A stretch of 64,000 bases of DNA from an uncultured Lachnospiraceae bacterium (GTDB lineage: Bacteria; Bacillota; Clostridia; Lachnospirales; Lachnospiraceae). Below, in pieces: positions 18,357 through 26,310 of this stretch. The notes beneath the pieces were generated by a model. The model was given only the letters and a program-made list of their open reading frames with translations, ran no database searches and was not told the DNA's origin. The DNA lies in the NCBI GenBank assembly GCA_948794795.1, contig CAQGLR010000016.1, positions 23,165 to 87,164 of the forward strand, in the 5' to 3' direction. The first letter of the stretch is position 1; each line of letters opens with the position of its first letter. The position numbers and the translations under genes were made by a program.

Positions 18357-20672
18357 CTATACAGAATATATAACTGGTTTACGCCCAAGCCCTTTATATT
18401 TTTCTAATATATAATCTGTTATCTCACTGATAGAAAACAATGATGTCACTATATAAACATCACACCCCTGCTTTACCGCTTCATCCAGCCCAACAACTTC
18501 AACGCCTTCTTTCTCTGTGCCCCATATGGATTCTTTCCTGTCAATAAAACACTTTACTTTTATATGGTACATCTGGCATATAAAGAAAAACTGCCTGCCA
18601 TTCTCACCTGCACCATAAAGTGCCACTTCCTTAATGCCATCACTTTCCACCTGTTCCACTGTTTCCTGCATGGATTTTATAATTTCATTCTGTGAACCAT
18701 TTTTTAATGCTCTGCGTATATAATAAAATTCATCAAGCATTGTTACTGTGCCTTTCGGCCATGTAATATTGCTGTCTTTGTATGTATAGCTGGCATTACA
18801 TTTGTCAATAAAATCCACACCCATTTTCCTGCCAAGTTCCAGGTGCTCTTCTGTAATAATCCCCTTTTTGTATTCTGTTCCAAAATTGGTATCTGCTTCA
18901 AAACCAGCAAGTAGTTCTGCCTCGCATTTCCTTGGCATATCTATAAGGCGGTGCAACAACATAAGTGTTTCACGCCTTTTAGAAATACATTCCTTTGCAG
19001 CCTCTGGCTTGTGTTTCTGGAACCACAGCCATAGCTTCTGGAAATCAAATATCCCCTGGAACACAATATCTGTCATATGCTTATTGTCCACACCTTCTGA
19101 CAGTACAGGGACAAACTTCCCATTTTCTTCTATATAGCCGGTTGTGCTGCCTTCTGTAACAGAAATTAACTTCTCTATTACATCTGTTGTCCTGTGGACT
19201 GTCTGTATTAAATCCATATTTTCTGCAAATGTCCCACAATACCCTTCAAAATCAATACCATCCGGGATTTTGTCCCCAGTTACACCTACTGCAAGAAAAT
19301 GTTTTATTTTATGTGGTATGCCTTCTAAATCCAGGCACTCCTGCATCCACATCTGTATCCTGCCAAAGAAACCTATGTCAGCTGTGGCAATATTATTAAA
19401 ACCTCCTGTTTCCTGGAGCAGGTATGATACAAACTTTTTACGTTCCTGTTTTATATATTTTTCTATATCCTCCCTGTTCCCCTCTTCCAGAAATTTTTCT
19501 ATTATTTTCTCTTTCAGCGTGGAATCCTGGCATGGTATTTTATGTGCTTCTTTATATTTCACATCAAAATAACTGCTGTATCCGCTGAACCTGTCCAAGC
19601 TAAGCCCCATAAGTTTTATGGATTCAGCTATTGTAAGATTCCTTGCGCCTATCATGTTTTCAATTTCTTCCCGGTTTATATTTTTTATCGAAGGTATATA
19701 TGAGGCTTTCCTTGAAATATATATAGGCTTTACAACAAGCCCCATACCACGGGCATCTGATTCATTTTTTAATAATTTTCCAAGAACATGCCCTTCCCTC
19801 ATAAAAGGGTAAATCCTTTTTATGCCTGCTTTTTCCATCCTATGGCATATCCATGAAACATACAGTGACATTACCGGACCCACAACCGAAGCACCAAGTT
19901 CATATGCTGTCTTCTCCATGCATTCATATGTACTATCTGAAGCCGCAAGTTTCCTCAATGAAAGTATGCCAGGATGTGGTATGTTATGCCTTGTCTTTTC
20001 GTAGTCATATATGCTGTACATTTTTTCAGGGATTACATCATAATGGAATGCATTTATCCCAAGTTTCAAAGGCTGCTGGTAATCTGCATTTTTATTGTCA
20101 CCAATATGCAGCATCCCACTTGCACCGTACTGTGGATATTTTTCTAATAGCACCTTAAAAAGTGCCCCGTCCTGTTTACTGCATTTATATTCATTTGAAA
20201 CAATTATGCTGTCAAACATGGATGTACATATACCATTATGTTCCAGTATCCCTTTAATGGAACTGCTGCTTAAATACATATCTGAAACAAGCACCAGCAC
20301 ACACCCATGTTTTTTTGCACTTTCAAGCCATCCCAGTATATAAGGGTTTACATAACAACACTCCTTTTCACATTCCAGTTCAACAGACATCAGTGCTTCT
20401 ATATCATCTGTAATAAACCTTGGGAACTGCCCATAAATATCTTCCAGTGAAACTTCACGCCCTGGTGCATTAAACCTTGCACGCCTTTCCATCTCTATGC
20501 GGAGCTTCATGTATTCCCTGCTGGTTATGGCACTGCCTGCAATACCCCTTTCCACTGCTTTGTCCCAGACTTTTATAAATAAATCTGTGGCTTTTGCAAC
20601 AGTACGGAGCAGTAATGTGTCAAATATATCAGCACTTATTAATTTATAATCCCCATAAGCAGGTAATTCCAT
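18357..20672 (-). CDS. Large HAD-superfamily protein with C-terminal Rossmann module
   Basis: A 771-aa protein. The N-terminal HAD domain starts SADIFDTLLLRT (Asp15 and Asp18 as nucleophile pair), continues with VLVSDMYLSSSSIKGILE and ends at LHIGDNKNADYQQP near residue 195. A long middle region (about 230-680) has no obvious motif. The last 80 residues, VALYGAGENGRQFFFI then CFIDRKESIWG, are the same Rossmann module fused to other proteins here. Such HAD proteins accompany teichoic-acid-like and capsule clusters, but the reaction is unknown; a sugar-phosphate phosphatase or a polymer-modifying transferase are guesses. Base composition is visibly more GC-rich than genes 1318-18275. Confidence 0.65.
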   Translation of the reverse strand: MELPAYGDYKLISADIFDTLLLRTVAKATDLFIKVWDKAVERGIAGSAITSREYMKLRIEMERRARFNAPGREVSLEDIYGQFPRFITDDIEALMSVELECEKECCYVNPYILGWLESAKKHGCVLVLVSDMYLSSSSIKGILEHNGICTSMFDSIIVSNEYKCSKQDGALFKVLLEKYPQYGASGMLHIGDNKNADYQQPLKLGINAFHYDVIPEKMYSIYDYEKTRHNIPHPGILSLRKLAASDSTYECMEKTAYELGASVVGPVMSLYVSWICHRMEKAGIKRIYPFMREGHVLGKLLKNESDARGMGLVVKPIYISRKASYIPSIKNINREEIENMIGARNLTIAESIKLMGLSLDRFSGYSSYFDVKYKEAHKIPCQDSTLKEKIIEKFLEEGNREDIEKYIKQERKKFVSYLLQETGGFNNIATADIGFFGRIQMWMQECLDLEGIPHKIKHFLAVGVTGDKIPDGIDFEGYCGTFAENMDLIQTVHRTTDVIEKLISVTEGSTTGYIEENGKFVPVLSEGVDNKHMTDIVFQGIFDFQKLWLWFQKHKPEAAKECISKRRETLMLLHRLIDMPRKCEAELLAGFEADTNFGTEYKKGIITEEHLELGRKMGVDFIDKCNASYTYKDSNITWPKGTVTMLDEFYYIRRALKNGSQNEIIKSMQETVEQVESDGIKEVALYGAGENGRQFFFICQMYHIKVKCFIDRKESIWGTEKEGVEVVGLDEAVKQGCDVYIVTSLFSISEITDYILEKYKGLGRKPVIYSV

Positions 20673-20683
20673 TTTTTCCTCCT

Positions 20684-21910
20684 TTATGTTTTAAGCCTGG
20701 CCAGCTTTAAACATTCTTTGCATATTTTTTTACAGCCATCTGCCTCCAGGTTTGAAAACATCCTGCCCCTTGACACTGCCCTTGCTTCTTTTGCTGTGTC
20801 ACCATGCAGTACACTTTCTATTCCGGCCATAAGCCCTTCCATGTCATAAGCCCTAGTTTCGGGCATATAAATTCCAAAGTCAAAATACCCTTCCCTGGTC
20901 TGCTCCGAATATTCCTTATAATCATACTGGAATGCCACCACAGGCCTGTCTAGCAGCATGAAATCCGAGTAAACTGATGAATAATCTGTAACCAGTATAT
21001 CTGCCTCCTTTAGGAAAACATATGGGTCTGCATCTGCATCAAGGCATGATATATTGCTGTATAAAAACTTTGCAAATGTATCCTTAAGCTTTGATTTAGG
21101 GTGTAATTTTACTAGGAAAAGCAGGTTATTATCCTTTAGAAAACTATTAAAAACACTTAAATCCATAATTTTTGTAAACATGGTTTCACTGTCCCTGAAA
21201 GTCGGCATATACAGGACAATACCAGCACCCATATTTTCCCACTTCTTTACCATACTGAGTGCTTTTTTCTCTGCTGGCAGGTATATATTATTTATGCCTG
21301 CACCCATGATATAATCATTCCTTGGATAGCCTGCCTCTAAAACATGTCCTTCTGGCACCTGGAAAGCCCTTGCAAAAATCTTGCACATCATTGGGGATGT
21401 TGCAAGTATGTAATGTGAAGGTTTCTCATCTGAAAGCCTTCTTGGGAAATACTTCCACTTTTCCCACAGGCTGGCAGGATGTCTCACTTTGTCATACATG
21501 TTGTCATAATTAATCCTTTTATTGCCGACACCATGCCATAAATTAAGCTTAACTGCACCCCCACTCTGCCAGAAGTTTATATCCTTTGAATAATTATCAA
21601 AAATATATATTTTTCCACGCAGCGCCATCCATATTCCTTTAGGTGAATGGTAATAATATGCCTCATATCCCTTACCAGAGAGCAGCGAGACAACCCCTTT
21701 GTTATGGCTTATCCATACAGGGCGTATCCCAAGCTCCTTTTTATGCTGTGAGACATAAAGGTACAAGTATTTCGGATTATCTGCAAAACGTCTGCCAAAT
21801 GTGCTGCCAAAAAGCCACAGCCTTTTATCCCTTGGCACCAGGAAGGACAGCCAGTAGACTGGCAGTAAAAACAGCTGCCCCCAGTATTTAAACCAGTTAA
21901 TTATCTCCAT
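20684..21910 (-). CDS. CDP-glycerol glycerophosphotransferase family (TagB/TagF-like)
   Basis: A 408-aa member of the Glyphos_transf family, which transfers glycerol-phosphate or ribitol-phosphate from a CDP donor in teichoic acid synthesis. LNLWHGVGNKRINYD near residue 125 matches the conserved WHG...K segment, and ADILVTDYSSVYSDFMLLDRPV near 310 matches the second conserved block. The N-terminal hydrophobic stretch (FLLPVYWLSFLV) suggests membrane association. First gene of the operon: GGAAGG lies about 9 nt upstream of ATG 21910, and the invertible promoter region ends about 95 nt upstream. Confidence 0.85.
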   Translation of the reverse strand: MEIINWFKYWGQLFLLPVYWLSFLVPRDKRLWLFGSTFGRRFADNPKYLYLYVSQHKKELGIRPVWISHNKGVVSLLSGKGYEAYYYHSPKGIWMALRGKIYIFDNYSKDINFWQSGGAVKLNLWHGVGNKRINYDNMYDKVRHPASLWEKWKYFPRRLSDEKPSHYILATSPMMCKIFARAFQVPEGHVLEAGYPRNDYIMGAGINNIYLPAEKKALSMVKKWENMGAGIVLYMPTFRDSETMFTKIMDLSVFNSFLKDNNLLFLVKLHPKSKLKDTFAKFLYSNISCLDADADPYVFLKEADILVTDYSSVYSDFMLLDRPVVAFQYDYKEYSEQTREGYFDFGIYMPETRAYDMEGLMAGIESVLHGDTAKEARAVSRGRMFSNLEADGCKKICKECLKLARLKT

Positions 21911-22004
21911 CTGCCATTATCCTTCCACATAACCCACACCCATGCCCATGCCTTTTAAAACATGCCTTCCTGTCTTATTCTGTTGCCTTATGGCACTATT
22001 TACC

Positions 22005-22022
22005 ACATAACAAAAATTATGT
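22005..22022 (+). repeat. Left inverted repeat of the invertible promoter segment
   Basis: The 18-mer ACATAACAAAAATTATGT here is the exact reverse complement of 22173-22190. Each copy is itself two 6-bp inverted arms (ACATAA/TTATGT) around a 6-bp asymmetric core (CAAAAA), the usual plan of a tyrosine-recombinase crossover site. It lies 95 bp upstream of the first gene of the glycan operon. Confidence 0.85.
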
Positions 22023-22124
22023 GTAACTAGGGGGAATCCACAACTTAAACATATAAAGTATCTAGCACTAAAAGCCGATAAAATAACTGGAATTATTTTT
22101 CACCTGTAAAAATTAATCTTTTAA

Positions 22125-22153
22125 TTGACAATACGGGACAGAAAGACTATAAT
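22125..22153 (+). promoter_or_regulatory. Consensus sigma-A promoter inside the invertible segment
   Basis: TTGACA (22125-22130), exactly 17 bp, TATAAT (22148-22153): a perfect match to consensus, preceded by an A/T-rich stretch. Transcription would begin near 22160 and run right through the repeat into the terminator at 22202-22227. No plus-strand gene follows, so in this orientation it drives nothing but a very short RNA. Confidence 0.85.
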
Positions 22154-22172
22154 AAACAAAGAATTTGTTATA

Positions 22173-22190
22173 ACATAATTTTTGTTATGT
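22173..22190 (-). repeat. Right inverted repeat of the invertible promoter segment
   Basis: ACATAATTTTTGTTATGT, exact reverse complement of 22005-22022. Its 6-bp arms extend to 7 bp here (AACATAA/TTATGTT). It lies 20 bp downstream of the promoter -10 element and 12 bp before the terminator stem. Confidence 0.85.
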
Positions 22191-22201
22191 TGTATTCTCT
22201 T

Positions 22202-22227
22202 AAGCCCTATAAATACGGGCTTTTTTA
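22202..22227 (+). terminator. Rho-independent terminator outside the right repeat
   Basis: AAGCCC pairs with GGGCTT around a 9-nt loop and is followed by a run of six T. The T-run is only on the plus strand, so it stops rightward transcription from the invertible promoter before it reaches the recombinase region. It does not look like the terminator of any gene. Confidence 0.8.
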
Positions 22228-22377
22228 TATTTGTAAAAATATACTTTAATTTCTTCATTCTGTTTTATAACAAACATTATCAAGACAGTTATATATAATA
22301 CATTTATATGGTTTTATAATAAAATTAAAACAGCAAGATAACATGGCATAACTTATCAAAAACATAACACTGGCAAT

Positions 22378-23232
22378 TCAGGCACTTCCAAATACCAGCT
22401 CCATCTTGTCAAGAAGCCTCTGGTGTTCACGGCTTGTTGTCTTAATATATCCCCTTGTTGTCTCAATATTAGTATGGCCAAGCACATCTGCAAGTTTTGA
22501 TATATCCTTTCCAACAGCATAAAACTCCTTTGCAAACAAGTGGCGTAAATTATGCAGGTATACTTTCCCTTCCTGTACACCTGCTTCCTTACTTAATATT
22601 TTCATTTCCTTCCAGACATTACTTCTGTCAACTGCTTTCCCTCCAGAAGTGCGGAACACCACTCCTCCTTCAATCCTGTTCTCCTTTATGTAACGCAGAA
22701 GCTTTTTCCTAAGTTTACCAGGAAGCAATATAACCCGTTGCTTACCTTTACAGTAAATTTCCACAACACCCTCTGCCACACTTTCCAACGTAACATTTGC
22801 CAGCTCACTTACCCTCATTCCTGTTGCACAGATTGTCTGGAGTATCATTGCCAGGCGTATATTCCCTTTTTTTAATGCTGCTTTCACAAGCCTTTTATAT
22901 TCATCCCTTGACAAATCCCTGCTCTCTGGTACAAATGCCTCTTTCTGTATTCTGTATGTTTTCACCCTAAGATCATACCACCCCAGGTATTCAAACAGCT
23001 GGTTCGCTGCCACAAGAAAAGAATTAATACTTGTCAGCTTATATTTTTTCTTCTTCCTAAGATACTCCTTATACCCCACCACCAGTTTCTTTGTAACCTC
23101 TTTACCTTCTGCATATGCTAAAAGTTTCCCAAGGTCACGCATATATTTTTTAATAGTTGCTTCTGATTTCTCTTCTTCATATAAATACTCCTGGTACTTT
23201 GAAAGTATCTCCTCTGTAATAAACCTTTCCAT
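22378..23232 (-). CDS. Tyrosine recombinase (XerC/D-like), probable invertase of the adjacent promoter
   Basis: A 284-aa phage-integrase-family recombinase. The N-terminal SAM-like DNA-binding domain (about 1-85) is followed by the catalytic domain with Arg in ATGMRVSELANV, the beta-hairpin Lys in CKGKQRV, HNLRHLF (His-x-x-Arg), LGHTNIETT and the nucleophile Tyr in RGYIKT. The full R-K-H-R-H-Y set is visible, so it should be active. ATG 23232 is chosen over 23262 because AAGGGG lies 7 nt upstream. It ends 188 bp from the right inverted repeat, which suggests it inverts that segment; it could also be a general Xer-like enzyme. Confidence 0.85.
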   Translation of the reverse strand: MERFITEEILSKYQEYLYEEEKSEATIKKYMRDLGKLLAYAEGKEVTKKLVVGYKEYLRKKKKYKLTSINSFLVAANQLFEYLGWYDLRVKTYRIQKEAFVPESRDLSRDEYKRLVKAALKKGNIRLAMILQTICATGMRVSELANVTLESVAEGVVEIYCKGKQRVILLPGKLRKKLLRYIKENRIEGGVVFRTSGGKAVDRSNVWKEMKILSKEAGVQEGKVYLHNLRHLFAKEFYAVGKDISKLADVLGHTNIETTRGYIKTTSREHQRLLDKMELVFGSA

Positions 23233-23685
23233 CTTTATCCCCTTTCTGCTGTTTTCTGTCATCGGATATATCCCATAAAAATGTTCTGTTACATATTATT
23301 TATTTTCTATACTTATAATTATAAATTATACAGATTTACATGTATATACTTATATATCTTTTCCCATATAATGTCTGGAAACTTATTATTGTTTCTATAG
23401 TTTGCACAGTTTCTTAATAATATTATAATCTTTTTAATCTTATAAAATTAATTTGTGCTTACCAATAGAATATAAATTTATTTTACATATTAAAAATCTA
23501 AAGCCACTTTTTTACAAGTAAAAAAACATATGCTACCATTGCTGCAAAATACATATGGTGACACATGTATTTTCTTTTATCCGGTTTTTGACTTTGAAAT
23601 CTGCAGGTAATCAAGTAAAGCTGTTTCCAAAAGTCTAGAATAATTCACTTTCTTTTTCCATACTATACATATGAAGACTTGCAGA

Positions 23686-24060
23686 TTATTCTAATACCTG
23701 TACCATCATTGCAAGCCGCTCCTTGTTATTCTGGATTGCTGTATATACAAGTTTTTTATGACTGGCTGAATAAATCTGCTTCTTATTCTGTCTTTCATCA
23801 CCTTCTACAACTGGATCAAGCGACACTTTTATTTCTGTCCACCCTATAACATCACAGAAATAATTATGTTGGAGTTTCTTTGCTGGATTTTAAGGGATAC
23901 TGTAAAATCAAATATACTGTTTTTAGTAATATATGTAGATATAAATCCCATATTCACTAACTAAATGACATTGCATCCAAACAAAATGCGTGCAAAACCA
24001 TATTTGCACCATAGCTTTCAGTTGGTAAACATTTAGAACTGCCAGAACCAAATACTTTTA
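23686..24060 (-). pseudogene. Remnants of a decayed unidentified gene
   Basis: Reading leftwards, 23889-23686 encodes 67 codons with protein-like composition (HNYFCDVIGWTEIKVSLDP, then SASHKKLVYTAIQNNKERL) ending at TAA, with a stop directly upstream and no start codon. A second piece at about 24055-23957 reads CLPTESYGANMVLHAF and ends TAG TGA. They could be parts of one gene broken by stops and deletions. I do not recognise the protein. The rest of 23233-24070 is AT-rich with nothing else I can support. Confidence 0.3.
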
Positions 24061-24095
24061 TATTAAAAAAATAGGAAACTCAAACAGCCAGGAAG

Positions 24096-24124
24096 TTGAC
24101 TATAGCCAGCATATGGGATATAAT
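24096..24124 (+). promoter_or_regulatory. Sigma-A promoter of greA-lysS
   Basis: TTGACT (24096-24101), 17 bp, TATAAT (24119-24124). It lies about 75 bp upstream of the greA start, giving a leader of roughly 70 nt with no evident riboswitch. Confidence 0.75.
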
Positions 24125-24199
24125 TAAACAATATTTGTATATTAGAACAGTATTTACTATCTGCTCTAAAGTGATATTTAAAAAGTGGAGGAACCATAA

Positions 24200-24694
24200 A
24201 TGGCAGAGAAGAAAAATATTTTAACATATGAAGGTCTCAGGGCATTAGAAGAAGAGCTTCAGGACTTAAAGGTAAACAGACGTAAACAAGTTGCTGTGAA
24301 AATTAAAGAAGCAAGGGAACAAGGTGACTTATCAGAAAATGCGGAATATGATGCTGCCAAAGATGAGCAGCGTGACATTGAGCTCCGTATTGAAGAAATT
24401 GATAAAATCCTTAAAAATGCTGAAGTTGTTGATGAAGAAGATGTTGATTTAAACGCTATAAGCATAGGATGTACAGTTACTTTAAGGGATATTGAATTTG
24501 ATGAAGAAATGGAATATAAAATTGTAGGTTCTACAGAAGCAGACTGCTTAAATGGTAAGATTTCTAATGAATCACCTGTAGGCGTAGCGCTTATAGGCTC
24601 AAAAGAAGGCGATAAAATAGAAATAGAAACACCTACAGGTGAAATGATTAAATATGAAATACTTGGCATAAAAAGGACAACAGTAACAGAATAA
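24200..24694 (+). CDS. greA: Transcript cleavage factor GreA
   Basis: A 164-aa protein, close to the usual 158. The N-terminal coiled-coil hairpin (about 10-80) contains LSENAEYDAAKDEQ, whose acidic tip residues stimulate RNA polymerase to cleave backtracked transcripts. The C-terminal FKBP-like domain has VTLRDIEFDEEMEYKIVGSTEAD and the SPVGVALIGSKEGDKIEI block. GGAGG lies 7 nt upstream of ATG. Followed 21 nt later by lysS, a pairing common in Firmicutes. Confidence 0.97.
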   Translation: MAEKKNILTYEGLRALEEELQDLKVNRRKQVAVKIKEAREQGDLSENAEYDAAKDEQRDIELRIEEIDKILKNAEVVDEEDVDLNAISIGCTVTLRDIEFDEEMEYKIVGSTEADCLNGKISNESPVGVALIGSKEGDKIEIETPTGEMIKYEILGIKRTTVTE

Positions 24695-24715
24695 ACAAGA
24701 AAGGGGCATTTAAAA

Positions 24716-26212
24716 GTGGCAGGACAGCAGAAAACCCCCCAGACACAGGAGGAACTTGGAACCCTCCTCAAGGTCAGAAGGGAAAAACTTGACAATTTAC
24801 AGAACGAAGGAAAAAATCCTTTTGAAATTACTAAATATGATGTATCTATGCATTCACAGGATATTAAAGACAAATATGATGAACTTGAAGGGCAGGAAGT
24901 TTCTATTGCGGGACGTATGATGTTTAAACGCGTAATGGGCAAGGCTTCTTTCTGCAATATCCAGGACCTTAAAGGAAATATCCAGTCATATGTAGCAAGA
25001 GATGATATTGGCGAAGACAATTATAAAGATTTTAAAAAATATGACATTGGAGATATACTTGGAATAAAAGGTATTGTATTTAAGACAAAAACAGGTGAAA
25101 TCTCTGTACATGCCAGCGAAGTCACCCTTCTTTCCAAAAGCCTGCAGGTTCTTCCAGAGAAGCACCATGGGCTTACTGATACAGATATAAGATACCGCCA
25201 GAGATATGTTGACCTTATAATGAATCCAGATGTAAAAGATACTTTTATAAAACGTTCCAAAGTTATAAGCAGCATACGCCGTTACCTTGATGCTGGCGGG
25301 TTTATGGAAGTTGAAACCCCTATGCTTGTAACCAATGCAGGAGGTGCAGCAGCAAGACCATTTGATACACATTTTAACGCACTTGATGAAGACCTTCACC
25401 TGCGTATTTCACTTGAGCTTTACTTAAAGCGCCTTATTGTAGGAGGTCTTGAAAAAGTATATGAGATAGGACGTGTATTCAGAAACGAAGGACTGGACAC
25501 AAGGCATAACCCTGAGTTTACTCTTATGGAATTATACCAGGCTTATACTGATTACCATGGCATGATGGATTTAACAGAGAACTTATACCGCCATGTAGCA
25601 AAAGAAGTAACAGGTTCAGAAATCTTAACTTATGGTGAACATACTATTGATTTATCAAAGCCTTTTGAACGCATTACAATGCTTGATGCAGTTAAAAAAT
25701 ATGCTGGTGTTGATTTTAATGAAATCCATTCAGCAGAAGAAGCAAAGAAAGTGGCAGATGAACACCATATTGGATATGAAGAACGACATAGCAAGGGTGA
25801 TATACTTAACCTGTTCTTTGAAGAATATGTTGAGGAACATTTAATACAGCCTGTATTTATAATGGACCATCCTGTAGAAATATCACCCCTTACCAAGAAA
25901 AAGCCAGATAACCCGGATTATGTAGAACGTTTTGAATTCTTTATAAACGGGTGGGAAATGGCAAATGCTTATTCTGAGCTTAATGACCCTATAGACCAGC
26001 GTGCACGTTTTGAAGCACAGGAAGCAGCATTAGCTGCTGGTGACGAAGAGGCTAACCACACTGATGAAGACTTCCTTAATGCATTAAGCATTGGTATGCC
26101 TCCAACAGGCGGAATTGGCTTTGGTATTGACAGAATGGTAATGATAATGACAAACTCACCAGCAATAAGGGATGTACTCTTATTCCCGACAATGAAAAGC
26201 TTAGATAAATAG
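24716..26212 (+). CDS. lysS: Lysyl-tRNA synthetase, class II
   Basis: A 498-aa class II aminoacyl-tRNA synthetase that charges tRNA-Lys. The OB-fold anticodon-binding domain spans about 60-170 ([18 protein letters not shown]). Motif 1 is near FMEVETPML, motif 2 is [20 protein letters not shown], and motif 3 is [12 protein letters not shown] near the end. Start codon is GTG 24716 with AAAGGGG 8 nt upstream. Normal length and all motifs are present. Probably cotranscribed with greA and ended by the hairpin at 26263-26310. Confidence 0.97.
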   Translation: MAGQQKTPQTQEELGTLLKVRREKLDNLQNEGKNPFEITKYDVSMHSQDIKDKYDELEGQEVSIAGRMMFKRVMGKASFCNIQDLKGNIQSYVARDDIGEDNYKDFKKYDIGDILGIKGIVFKTKTGEISVHASEVTLLSKSLQVLPEKHHGLTDTDIRYRQRYVDLIMNPDVKDTFIKRSKVISSIRRYLDAGGFMEVETPMLVTNAGGAAARPFDTHFNALDEDLHLRISLELYLKRLIVGGLEKVYEIGRVFRNEGLDTRHNPEFTLMELYQAYTDYHGMMDLTENLYRHVAKEVTGSEILTYGEHTIDLSKPFERITMLDAVKKYAGVDFNEIHSAEEAKKVADEHHIGYEERHSKGDILNLFFEEYVEEHLIQPVFIMDHPVEISPLTKKKPDNPDYVERFEFFINGWEMANAYSELNDPIDQRARFEAQEAALAAGDEEANHTDEDFLNALSIGMPPTGGIGFGIDRMVMIMTNSPAIRDVLLFPTMKSLDK

Positions 26213-26262
26213 AAATGCTTGCCAACCGCATAAATATGGTATTTCTTGAATAATAATAAAAC

Positions 26263-26310
26263 AAAAACCCCAGCCCTTTTAACTTATCAAAGTTCCAGGG
26301 TGGGGTTTTC
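26263..26310. terminator. Terminator between lysS and the convergent MacB-core-like gene
   Basis: AAAACCCCA-CCCT on the left pairs with AGGG-TGGGGTTTT on the right, with one bulge and a roughly 17-nt loop. T-rich ends occur on both strands, so it may serve both convergent transcripts. Confidence 0.7.

Larger units (their letters stand above)
22005..22190. other. Candidate invertible DNA segment (phase-variation switch) with promoter
   Basis: A 186-bp segment bounded by perfect 18-bp inverted repeats. The 150-bp interior holds one consensus sigma-A promoter pointing right, away from the minus-strand glycan operon. A terminator lies just outside the right repeat and a tyrosine recombinase gene 188 bp beyond. 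After inversion the promoter would point left, with predicted start near 22035 and about 125 nt of leader to ATG 21910. The orientation given here is therefore read as OFF. Sequence facts are direct; switching is inference from the layout. Confidence 0.8.
22160..22227 (+). ncRNA. Predicted short abortive RNA from the OFF-oriented promoter
   Basis: From the predicted start near 22160 to the end of the terminator is only about 67 nt. The RNA would fold into two hairpins: one from the right repeat (arms at 22170-22179 and 22184-22193) and the terminator. It may be just a by-product of the OFF state, or a small RNA antisense to leader sequence of rare leftward transcripts. No direct evidence of a function. 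Confidence 0.4.

Noticed and set aside
22053..22101. Weak leftward promoter inside the invertible segment (TTTACA and TTATTT-like elements on the minus strand)
   Set aside because: Spacing is 18-19 bp and both boxes are poor. It cannot be excluded as low basal expression in the OFF state, but it is not strong enough to list.
24259..25020. Open frame of 253 codons on the minus strand
   Set aside because: It spans greA and the start of lysS in antisense; both of those are unmistakable.
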